The notes beneath the pieces were generated by a model, which worked only from the letters and a program-made list of their open reading frames with translations, was not told where the DNA came from and did no database searches. The translations under genes were made by a program, and so were the position numbers. DNA of 28,814 nt from OLB6 sp964525565 (GTDB lineage Bacteria; Bacteroidota; Ignavibacteria; Kapaibacteriales; Kapaibacteriaceae): the NCBI GenBank assembly GCA_964525565.1, contig CAZGHI010000029.1:1-28814 (forward strand). Direction: 5' to 3'. Positions within the stretch are counted from its first letter, which is position 1; the number at the start of each line of letters is the position of its first letter. Of this stretch, positions 7,957 through 15,960 are shown piece by piece.

Positions 7957-10900
7957 CTAGCGCGCTACCACCATTGGTACGGTAGCAAAGTAGTCCGAAC
8001 AGGAAATTCTAACGGTGTAAACACCATTAGAAACAGCGTTTAGCGGGATACTGAGTGAATACTCTCCAGGAGCGAGCACCTGATCCACCAACGTAGCAAC
8101 CACTTCGCCAGACGAGCCGAGGAGGTCAACAGTGGCCGGCGCCTTAATTCCGATGCCGAATTCCAATCGAGCAACATCCGATGTAACGGGATTAGGCGAC
8201 GGTGGCTGAATCGAGAACCGGGTTCTGCTAACATCTACGAGGCGATAGGCCAGTGCACAATTCGTGATTGCTGTTGACGATCCGGACGTTGACACGATAA
8301 AGCACGGCTTTTCTAGGTCAACCTGTAATGCCTGCAGTTGTTCGAAATTCGAGTTCAAGAGCAATGTGCCTGTGAAGGTAAACAAATTACCGTCAGCCTG
8401 AATTGGGGTGGTGCCGTTGCCCGTGAAACGTAGCCGTGATCGTATTCCATCGGTGCCGATGTCAGTTCGAACAGGCTCATTGACAGTCCAGTCGCCGGGA
8501 AGATTGACTTTAGCAACAGACCCAGGTGTGTATGCGAACGAAGCGGTTTCATAAATCATGTCGGCCGTGAACGAGGTTACTTGAGCCTGTTGCCAGAAGG
8601 CGCCTGTTCCGCTAACAGTAAACTGTACTTGCGGGTCGATATCCGGTCGAACCGTAGCGCCTTGACGGTTGTTCGTAAGTGCGAATGTGAATGGAATCAC
8701 ATATCCAACACCGCGCAGGTTAACATAGACATTCGGACGTAATTCTGTTTGCTGTCCCTGTTCGTAATTCCATACTCTGACGCGTGCAGCATAGTTGCGG
8801 TCCGTCCACGGTGCAGCATTCGGTTCGGTTGGGGTGAAGCGTACAAAAACACGAACCGTCTGTTGCGGCTGAATAACAAACGGAAGGGTAAGCGGTGCGC
8901 CAACGGCATCAATGATGTTCACAATTTGAAAGGCTGCAGCATCTGCATCAACAATCTGAAGGTCGCGAATTTCCAGACCTGTGGTACCACCTCCCGTATT
9001 CGTTATTGTAAAGGCGGCATTCGGCTGGTCGCAGTTGGCTAGTTGTCTTCCGTAATCAATATCAATAACCTGAATGTCAGGCCCTACACAACTTCCAACA
9101 TCAAAACGCTCGGTAATCATTACCGGACCATCAATGGCAGTGTCTTGCCCGTTACCGGGAACAGCATCGTGAGTGATTTCAACAATGAGATTGCTTCCGC
9201 CGTTGTACCCGGCAGGCCGTGTGTACGACACCGGAATACGAACTACATTGTTGCCGGGTAAGTACGAAACAGTAAACGTAGGTGGCGGTGGTGGTGCAAC
9301 GAAATTCCAATTCGGATCCGATCCGTTGGCAAACTGAACAGAGCATGTGAGGTCCATATTACCATCGTTGGTGATCACCAAATCACGCACGGCAGCGTTG
9401 TTTGGAGGAGTTTCCAAACAAGTCATTGCGGCACCTGTTGTTGTTATTGTTGGCAGAATGCCTTCACCATCCAGGCTAGCTGTTACATCAACAATGCCTT
9501 GTTCAGCCCAAACGGGGCGAATGAGCTGAGAATACACCTGACGTGCTGCCGGTCGGAACTCGACAACCACATCTACAGATGCACCATTCGCTAGGCTAGG
9601 GGTTGCAACCACAGTGCCACCTTGCATGATAGCACCTATCTTGAAAACGAAATTGGCGTCATTGCTGCCCGGAGGATAAAACTTTGTGCCATCGGCAAAT
9701 GTTACATCGCGCAAGGTGATAGCCTCGTTCCCGGTATTCGAAACCTGTATTAAGGCCTGATGGCGCGTATTTACCCGGCGCTTCAGCCAATCGTAGCCGG
9801 TGATGCGTGGCCCTGGCTCCTGCGTTTGCCCAACCCAGGTGGATACACTATCGGGACCATCGCCGTTATTTACAAAGACAACATCAATCGAATCCTGACC
9901 AACATTGCCTCGCTCATAGCATATATCCTTGACAAAAACCTCTCCTTTTGGAAGAACGGTGATTGGCAATGGAGGTGTTGTTGGATTCGATACGCTAAAG
10001 TTCGTACCGGCATGACCGACAATGTTCGTTACAATCAAAGTATCAGATCCCGGATTCTGAATACGAATGCCAGCACCTTTGCAATGTTGTTCGTTAACGC
10101 TACGAATGCCGGCGTTAAAATCGTCAACAACAATTCTCGGAATTGCAGCCACACCTACAAGACCCACCCTGAACGGTGCACATTCAGTAGAAATTTCGAT
10201 GGTATCCAGATCAAAGTCCGATAAAACATTCTGTGTTTCACGGGTGCCAGTATAGGTTACCGTAAGAACAACAGAGCCACCGTCCGGCAGCGTAACTGCC
10301 GGTGGGATGTTGTTTGCCGTTATTGTGAAATAGGTACCGGCAAGGACTGTACTGGTAAGGAGCTCTACCGGTTCCCCTGTTTTGTTTGTTACGCGCAGCG
10401 GTAACGAAGCCGACGTCCCTAGCCTTAGCTTTCCAAAGTCGAGCAAACGCGGTTCAAATTCAAGTTTCGGTGCATAATACCATATCGTGTCGCGCGTGTA
10501 GTTATTAGCCCAGTCGTACACGTCAAATACGCAATAGGCATCTTTTGTTTTATCGATAACTTCCCAACGGAACCGATACCGCTTGAACGACGGATCGCGT
10601 GACAGAGGTGGTTCGCTGGTGATGTGTACAAGACGATAATTATGTGAGTTCTCTCCAAACACCGTATCAATTAATGCAACTCCGGTTTCAACCTGATCCG
10701 TATCGCGGGGTGTTGGTAATGGTGGATCCGGAATGTTGCGCAATTCTGTTGCCTCAAATTCAAAGTCGCCACAATTTTCAGTGTAGGTAAGAAGAGGCGG
10801 CATTGTATCAATGCTTAAAGTAGGTCTGAATCCCGATGCTGCCGGCCAACCATACGAGTCAACAGCTCCAAAACCATAGATATAACCACCAAACTTCACT

Positions 10901-12336
10901 TTACCATTGGAAACAATCCTGTGTGCTGTGGCCTCTGAAGGAAAGTTGATTTGCGTCCAGTGGAGGTTGTCGCCCATGTGGTTGAACAACAGGGTTGGCG
11001 CTGCAGCACGCGGGTGTTGCCAAACAGGGATATCATCTATTTCCAGACTTTTTAGGTTGTCAATATAGTTTGGATCGTTTACGTCAGCCCACACAATTAG
11101 GTTTAACCTGTGTATCATGAATTTGTTATCGGTGGGAGACTGAAAAAGCGTATTTGGTATAAACTGTTCCTGAGGGACAACATTAATCATGAACGGGTCA
11201 TGGTACTGGTCGCCATCAAAATTTGCCGAACAGGAGTACTGCATAACAAAAATGGGTTTATCTGCTTCCCATACGCTGTAACCCGACGTCAGGTGTGTTG
11301 GTCCTGCCGACTGACCTAAGTCTGCAAAATCACCGGCCTGTGCCAACCGTCCACCAGTCTGACCAATTAGTGCTTTGTTCTCCTTGTTATAAAACTTTAG
11401 CGACCATGTTGTGTTTGGCTGTGAGGCGATTACGCGAAATACATCACCCTTTCCCGCCGGATTGTTTCCCTGGCGAGTGTATTCAACGGTTACATACTTC
11501 TTACCCCACGTATCCACAGGCGGCGTCATCTCCACCATGTGATCACGCCCGTTACCATTTTGCAGCAGGTTCGGCATGGTGGTGCGGTTGTGAAAGGAGA
11601 TCATCCCAATAGGATTGTTCGAGGTTACTTCTGTGCCTGTAATATCGAAGATTCCGCGAGTGCGCGCATCACCAACAATGCAATACACATCTCCCTGCTC
11701 CATGGAAATCTGGAACTCATCACCTATCTGTTTACCACCATATGTTCGTGCATACTCTTTGCCGGTTCCCCGCAGTTTGATGTTAACAACGGTACCGTTT
11801 TCTTTTGCGATAATTAAAAATCCGCCTGGCCATGGGCGCACTTCGTTAAAATCATAGTACGATGTGGAAATATATTTTTTTCCAAATGCTGCAGCCGGAA
11901 TTGCCAAATACCCATCCGACGTTACGTACTTGCCATTCATCACATAAACAGAAATAGGCAGCGGAGATGTTAATCGTACTGCCTTTCGGGCTACCTGTTC
12001 ATACTCGCGCACTTCCCACGACCAGTTCGTTTCACCGTTTCTATCTGTGAGAACTCGAATCTCGTTGGCGTTGATTTGCCTACGATACGATGCGTCGGCG
12101 GAAAAGTCCGTTACCGTAATCTCAGTGTTGTATGCCGATGCGACTTGTATATCCAGCGACGTTGTTGGCTGGTTAGCGAAGTCGTTCGGTGGTATCGCAA
12201 TCCAAAACTCCGTGCCAACCGAACCTCCGATCACCTGCACATTCTTGTCAGTCTTCTTCTGCTGTGTAAAGGCAGCGGTGGTTGTGCAACAGATTGCAAC
12301 AATGGTGAGCACAATAGATCTGTAACGATGTGCCAT
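7957..12336 (-). CDS. Large T9SS-secreted protein, IgGFc-like N-terminus plus ASH repeats
   Basis: This is a 1459-residue protein. Residues 1-25 are a signal peptide (IVLTIVAICCTTTAAFTQQ). Residues about 40-490 start with GTEFWIAIPPND and contain GYLAIPAAAFG, TSNNPIGMISFHN and GKKYVTVEY, the pattern of the bacterial IgGFc-binding-protein N-terminal domain (probably a beta-sandwich adhesion module). From about 628 (LEFEPRLLDFGKLRLGTSA) to about 1370 come several ASH/choice-of-anchor-D-like immunoglobulin units, visible as repeated 'V.N.G...L.V....' strands, for example IRIQNPGSDTLIV and ALIQVSNTGNEAITL. Residues about 1375-1459 (QPPSPNPVTSD, then SNGVYTVRI) are a T9SS type A sorting domain, so the protein should be secreted and anchored on the cell surface. 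ATG 12336 fits the signal peptide. It is transcribed alone and ends in a strong hairpin. Ligand and role are unknown. Confidence 0.9.
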   Translation of the reverse strand: MAHRYRSIVLTIVAICCTTTAAFTQQKKTDKNVQVIGGSVGTEFWIAIPPNDFANQPTTSLDIQVASAYNTEITVTDFSADASYRRQINANEIRVLTDRNGETNWSWEVREYEQVARKAVRLTSPLPISVYVMNGKYVTSDGYLAIPAAAFGKKYISTSYYDFNEVRPWPGGFLIIAKENGTVVNIKLRGTGKEYARTYGGKQIGDEFQISMEQGDVYCIVGDARTRGIFDITGTEVTSNNPIGMISFHNRTTMPNLLQNGNGRDHMVEMTPPVDTWGKKYVTVEYTRQGNNPAGKGDVFRVIASQPNTTWSLKFYNKENKALIGQTGGRLAQAGDFADLGQSAGPTHLTSGYSVWEADKPIFVMQYSCSANFDGDQYHDPFMINVVPQEQFIPNTLFQSPTDNKFMIHRLNLIVWADVNDPNYIDNLKSLEIDDIPVWQHPRAAAPTLLFNHMGDNLHWTQINFPSEATAHRIVSNGKVKFGGYIYGFGAVDSYGWPAASGFRPTLSIDTMPPLLTYTENCGDFEFEATELRNIPDPPLPTPRDTDQVETGVALIDTVFGENSHNYRLVHITSEPPLSRDPSFKRYRFRWEVIDKTKDAYCVFDVYDWANNYTRDTIWYYAPKLEFEPRLLDFGKLRLGTSASLPLRVTNKTGEPVELLTSTVLAGTYFTITANNIPPAVTLPDGGSVVLTVTYTGTRETQNVLSDFDLDTIEISTECAPFRVGLVGVAAIPRIVVDDFNAGIRSVNEQHCKGAGIRIQNPGSDTLIVTNIVGHAGTNFSVSNPTTPPLPITVLPKGEVFVKDICYERGNVGQDSIDVVFVNNGDGPDSVSTWVGQTQEPGPRITGYDWLKRRVNTRHQALIQVSNTGNEAITLRDVTFADGTKFYPPGSNDANFVFKIGAIMQGGTVVATPSLANGASVDVVVEFRPAARQVYSQLIRPVWAEQGIVDVTASLDGEGILPTITTTGAAMTCLETPPNNAAVRDLVITNDGNMDLTCSVQFANGSDPNWNFVAPPPPPTFTVSYLPGNNVVRIPVSYTRPAGYNGGSNLIVEITHDAVPGNGQDTAIDGPVMITERFDVGSCVGPDIQVIDIDYGRQLANCDQPNAAFTITNTGGGTTGLEIRDLQIVDADAAAFQIVNIIDAVGAPLTLPFVIQPQQTVRVFVRFTPTEPNAAPWTDRNYAARVRVWNYEQGQQTELRPNVYVNLRGVGYVIPFTFALTNNRQGATVRPDIDPQVQFTVSGTGAFWQQAQVTSFTADMIYETASFAYTPGSVAKVNLPGDWTVNEPVRTDIGTDGIRSRLRFTGNGTTPIQADGNLFTFTGTLLLNSNFEQLQALQVDLEKPCFIVSTSGSSTAITNCALAYRLVDVSRTRFSIQPPSPNPVTSDVARLEFGIGIKAPATVDLLGSSGEVVATLVDQVLAPGEYSLSIPLNAVSNGVYTVRISCSDYFATVPMVVAR

Positions 12337-12528
12337 AACGCGAATCCTTGAAAATTCATTTCACTTTCACAACCGTAAACCGTCATTTCGAAGCCACAGT
12401 TCCGGGCCAATTGCTCAGCTTCGCATGGACATGGCTCCGCTATATACGACGGTTTCATGCAGTATAACAAAAAGAATCGTTGTCAGTTACACCAAGTTGA
12501 AAAAAGATGAAGGGGGCAACCGACTTCG

Positions 12529-12536
12529 TACTTTTG
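12529..12536 (+). promoter_or_regulatory. Possible -7 element of the transketolase operon
   Basis: TACTTTTG matches TAnnTTTG exactly and lies 33 nt before ATG 12570. No TTG or TTTG is found at the proper distance upstream, so the evidence is one half-site only. If real, it would place the transcript start near 12543, downstream of the alternative ATG at 12507, which supports the shorter gene model. Confidence 0.3.
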
Positions 12537-12569
12537 CTGTTCAGTTTTTTAACCTGGTCACTGACTCTC

Positions 12570-13469
12570 ATGGAAACAGCCGAAGCCTCGCTGCTTGAAT
12601 TTAACACGACAACATTTTCCAATCACCGACGCGATCCGGCGGCCTTTGTTCCCATTGCAACGGAAATTCGCCGCGACATTATTCGTGCACTTGTTCGTGC
12701 CGGATCCGGCCATAGTGGAGGTCCGCTCGGCTCGGCAGACATATTTGCGGTGCTCTACTTTGGTGGCGTAATGCGTTACAAGCCGGAGAATATGGAATGG
12801 GAAGGGCGAGACAGGTTCGTTCTCTCTGCAGGCCACATGGCCCCCGTACTATACTCTGCCCTTGCCAATGCCGGATGCTACCCTAAAGAAGAATTGGGCA
12901 CTCTCCGTAAGTACAATTCACGTCTCCAGGGCCACCCGGGTAGAGACATGCACCTTCCTGGTATCGAAACGTCCAGCGGATCGCTGGGGCAGGGAATTTC
13001 CATTGCTGTGGGAATGGCAATGGCCGACAAGCTTGTTGATAAAAATGACCGTCGTGTCTTTAGCTTAACCGGCGACGGGGAACTTCAGGAAGGAAGTGTG
13101 TGGGAGGCTGCAATGGCGGCTGCTCACTTTAACCTGGACAATTTTTGTTGGATTATTGACAATAACGACTGTCAAATTGACGGTCGCGTGCCGGACGTGA
13201 TGAACGTATATCCGATTGACGAAAAATGCAGAAGCTTTGGTTTTGATACGATTGTGGTTGATGGTCATGATTATGCTGATTTGATAAGGGGCTTTGACCA
13301 CTTTTTGGCCAATCAGGCATCGGGATCTGGAAAACCGACAGCGATTATAGCGAAGACGTTTATGGGACACGGCGTGAGTTTTATGAACGACAAGTTCGAA
13401 TGGCACGGAAAGCCGCCATCTAAGGAGCAAGCAGTTGCCGCGTTGCAAGAACTGGAAGCCCTTCGCTGA
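12570..13469 (+). CDS. Transketolase, N-terminal (TPP pyrophosphate-binding) subunit
   Basis: With ATG 12570 this is a 299-residue split-transketolase N subunit. An in-frame ATG at 12507 would add 21 hydrophobic residues unlike any transketolase, so I reject it. Visible features are IRRDIIRALVRAGSGHSGG (from residue 33, with the TPP-contacting His48), SAGHMAPVLY, SSGSLGQGISIAVGMA (135-150), and the TPP/metal motif GDGELQEG...NFCWIIDNND (from residue 168 to about 200). A late FMGHGVSFMND is also typical. It pairs with the downstream C subunit to form one active heterotetramer for the non-oxidative pentose phosphate pathway; split forms are common in bacteria and archaea. The C half begins 62 nt downstream. 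Confidence 0.95.
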   Translation: METAEASLLEFNTTTFSNHRRDPAAFVPIATEIRRDIIRALVRAGSGHSGGPLGSADIFAVLYFGGVMRYKPENMEWEGRDRFVLSAGHMAPVLYSALANAGCYPKEELGTLRKYNSRLQGHPGRDMHLPGIETSSGSLGQGISIAVGMAMADKLVDKNDRRVFSLTGDGELQEGSVWEAAMAAAHFNLDNFCWIIDNNDCQIDGRVPDVMNVYPIDEKCRSFGFDTIVVDGHDYADLIRGFDHFLANQASGSGKPTAIIAKTFMGHGVSFMNDKFEWHGKPPSKEQAVAALQELEALR

Positions 13470-13531
13470 TTCACGTGGCCTGAAGCCCCCTACCCTACCT
13501 TTTCTCACATCAACATTTGGATTTGACAGCA

Positions 13532-14527
13532 ATGGAACTGCTCGGACAAAAACCTACCCGACATGGATTTGGCGACGGACTGGTTGACCTTGGCGAAAAA
13601 CACGACAACGTGGTCGTTCTCGGTGGCGACATTACCGGTTCGGTTATGACCTCGCTGTTTCAGGCCCGTTGGCCGGAACGCTTCTTTTCCATTGGAATTG
13701 CAGAGCAAAATGCCACAACAATTGCCGCCGGATTGGCGCTGAGCGGTAAGATTCCATTCTTCGCTTCGTATGGTGCTTTTTGTGCTTTGCGGAATGCCGA
13801 TCAGCTTCGTATTTCCGTTTGCTACAATGAAGCCAACGTGAAGATTGGCGGCGGACATGCCGGTATTAGCGTGGGACCGGATGGTGCAACGCACCAAGTG
13901 CTGGAAGAAGTTGCCTATTTACGAACGCTACCACACATGACCATGCTTGTGCCATGCGACTACCTGGAGGCTCGGAAGGCTACCGTAGCGATGGGCGAAA
14001 TGGTCGGACCAGCCTACATTCGCTTCGGACGATCACCGGTTCCGTTATTCACCACTCCGGAGACTCCTTTCGAGATTGGTAAGGCTCAGGTATTCCGCGA
14101 GGGTACCGATGTGGCGATTATTGCGAACGGCGCCATGGTTTGGGAAGCCCTTATGGCTGCCAAAGCACTCGAAAAGTCGGGCATTCAAGCACGGGTGATT
14201 AATGCTCCGTCGGTGAAGCCCTTCGACTACGCAACAGTAACACAGGCTGCACGCGACTGTGGTTGTATAGTGACTGCGGAAGAACACCAGGTACATGCTG
14301 GCTTGGGGGGAGCCGTAGCCGAATGCACAGCAAAGAATGCACCCGTGCCCATTGAGTTCGTTGGGGTGAAGGATACCTTTGGTGGATCTGGTGAACCCGA
14401 AGAGCTCATGGAAAAGTTCGGCCTCACCTGGCGTGAAATTGAAGCTTCAGCCCGACTTGTTATGCAGCGCAGGGACAACGGTAGTACCGGCGTTCGTGCC
14501 ATTAAGGATGTTGCCACAGCCGCTTAA
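13532..14527 (+). CDS. Transketolase, C-terminal (pyrimidine-binding) subunit
   Basis: This 331-residue partner of the N subunit starts at ATG 13532; a TTG five codons upstream is the only alternative. FFSIGIAEQNAT contains Glu58, the residue that activates the aminopyrimidine ring of TPP from the neighbouring subunit. Then come KIGGGHAGISVGPDGATHQ, PAYIRFGRSPVP, and the C-terminal transketolase domain with VAIIANGAMVWEAL and VTAEEHQVHAGLGGAVAE. The length and order match other split transketolase C halves. Its last 20 nt overlap the start of the CCA-transferase gene, so the two are probably translationally coupled. Confidence 0.95.
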   Translation: MELLGQKPTRHGFGDGLVDLGEKHDNVVVLGGDITGSVMTSLFQARWPERFFSIGIAEQNATTIAAGLALSGKIPFFASYGAFCALRNADQLRISVCYNEANVKIGGGHAGISVGPDGATHQVLEEVAYLRTLPHMTMLVPCDYLEARKATVAMGEMVGPAYIRFGRSPVPLFTTPETPFEIGKAQVFREGTDVAIIANGAMVWEALMAAKALEKSGIQARVINAPSVKPFDYATVTQAARDCGCIVTAEEHQVHAGLGGAVAECTAKNAPVPIEFVGVKDTFGGSGEPEELMEKFGLTWREIEASARLVMQRRDNGSTGVRAIKDVATAA

Positions 14528-15956
14528 CATACCGATTACCGATCCCGTTCTCCTCCGCATCGCAGAGCACGCTCATTCCCAGGGCGTTGAGTGCTATGCC
14601 GTTGGCGGAATAGTACGCGATACCATACTTAATCGCAATCGTACTGACATAGATATAACCGTTGTAGGCGACCCGCTGCCGTTTGCAAGAAGTGTTGCCA
14701 CATTGTTCGGTTCCCATACAGTGGAGTATGAACGCTTTCGTACTGCCATGGTTCCTGCTATGGGCAGGCACATTGAGTTTGTGGGCACCCGAATGGAGCG
14801 TTACTCAAAAACATCAAGAAAACCGACGGTAACGGTTGGTACACTTGCTGACGATTTGCGCCGACGTGACTTTACCGTAAACGCCATGGCAGCCTCACTG
14901 GCAGCGGACACCCTTGGCGATGTTATTGATCTTTTCGGCGGGATGCAGGATCTGGAAAACCGTCTGCTCCGCACACCATTGGACCCAGAGGTTACAATGG
15001 CCGACGACCCTTTGCGGATGATGCGTGCAGCACGGTTTGCGGCTCAGCTACAGTTTCATGTGCATACCGATGTTGTCCGCGCCATGACTTCCATGGCAGA
15101 TCGAATTTCGATTGTTTCGCAGGAACGAATTACCGATGAATTCCTGAAAATTCTATCGAGCACTAAACCCTCTGTTGGATTGCTTCTTTTGCAAGAAACC
15201 GGCCTGATGAAGCACGTTTTCCCGGAGGTGCATAACCTTAGCGGCGTGGAACTTGTGATCCAAGGATCGCGGGAGTATGCTCATAAAGATGTCTTTCTGC
15301 ATACCCTGAAGGTAGTGGACAATGTGAGCGAGGTGTCTGATAATCTCTGGTTGCGTTTCGCTACGTTAATGCACGATATCGCCAAACCAAGAACAAAGAA
15401 GTTTGTGGAAGGTCAGGGTTGGACATTTCATGGGCATGAAGATGTTGGCTCGAGGTGGCAGGATAAGATATTCCGCCGAATGCGACTACCCTTGGACCGG
15501 TTGGATTATGTGAAAACATTAGTACGGCTGCACCAGCGTCCGATGCAGTTGGTAGATGAAGGTGTTACCGACAGCGCAATACGCCGACTTGCAGTTCAAG
15601 CAGGCGAAAGTATTGACGACCTATTCACTCTTTGCAGGGCAGATGTAACAACACGCAACCCACGGCGTGCCGAAAAGTATATACGCAACTACCGTGAAGT
15701 TGAACAACGTCTGCACGAAGTGCGCGAACGTGATCATTTGCGTGCATTCCAAAGTCCGGTGCGCGGCGAGGAGATCATGGAGATCACTGGTTTAGGGCCT
15801 TCACGTGCCGTTGGATACCTGAAATGGATGATCGAAGAAGCGATTCTCGAAGGAATCATTCCTAATGATCATGATGTGGCACGCTCATACCTTGTGCAGA
15901 ATTTGGATCTGTGGCTTGCACAGTCAGAGTCTGCACACTTTTCTCGGAGAGGATAG
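14508..15956 (+). CDS. cca: CCA tRNA nucleotidyltransferase with HD domain
   Basis: This 482-residue class II nucleotidyltransferase adds or repairs the 3' CCA of tRNAs. YAVGGIVRDTIL (residues 30-41) and the catalytic Asp pair in TDIDITVVGD (46-55) form the active site. RRDFTVNAMA is the second conserved motif, and DDPLRMMRAARFAAQL follows in the neck. A C-terminal HD domain has LMHDIAKPRTKK with His289-Asp290 and FHGHEDVGSR. ATG 14508 is chosen because the family motif begins 30 residues later; the open frame upstream merely overlaps the transketolase gene. That start overlaps the C subunit by 20 nt. The end converges on the lipoprotein gene with only 4 nt between stop codons. A poly(A) polymerase is the alternative family member but is less likely in this lineage. 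Confidence 0.9.
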   Translation: MLPQPLNIPITDPVLLRIAEHAHSQGVECYAVGGIVRDTILNRNRTDIDITVVGDPLPFARSVATLFGSHTVEYERFRTAMVPAMGRHIEFVGTRMERYSKTSRKPTVTVGTLADDLRRRDFTVNAMAASLAADTLGDVIDLFGGMQDLENRLLRTPLDPEVTMADDPLRMMRAARFAAQLQFHVHTDVVRAMTSMADRISIVSQERITDEFLKILSSTKPSVGLLLLQETGLMKHVFPEVHNLSGVELVIQGSREYAHKDVFLHTLKVVDNVSEVSDNLWLRFATLMHDIAKPRTKKFVEGQGWTFHGHEDVGSRWQDKIFRRMRLPLDRLDYVKTLVRLHQRPMQLVDEGVTDSAIRRLAVQAGESIDDLFTLCRADVTTRNPRRAEKYIRNYREVEQRLHEVRERDHLRAFQSPVRGEEIMEITGLGPSRAVGYLKWMIEEAILEGIIPNDHDVARSYLVQNLDLWLAQSESAHFSRRG

Positions 15957-15960
15957 TACA

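Noticed and set aside
7469..12325. Many plus-strand ORFs of 60-150 codons across the large surface gene
   Set aside because: All are antisense shadows of a single intact 1459-codon frame with clear domains.
12507..12569. Upstream ATG adding a hydrophobic 21-residue leader to the transketolase N subunit
   Set aside because: Transketolase is cytoplasmic and homologs lack it. A possible -7 element lies inside the stretch, and ATG 12570 gives the expected N-terminus.
14379..14507. 43-residue N-terminal extension of the CCA transferase
   Set aside because: It lies wholly within the transketolase C gene in another frame and has no family similarity.
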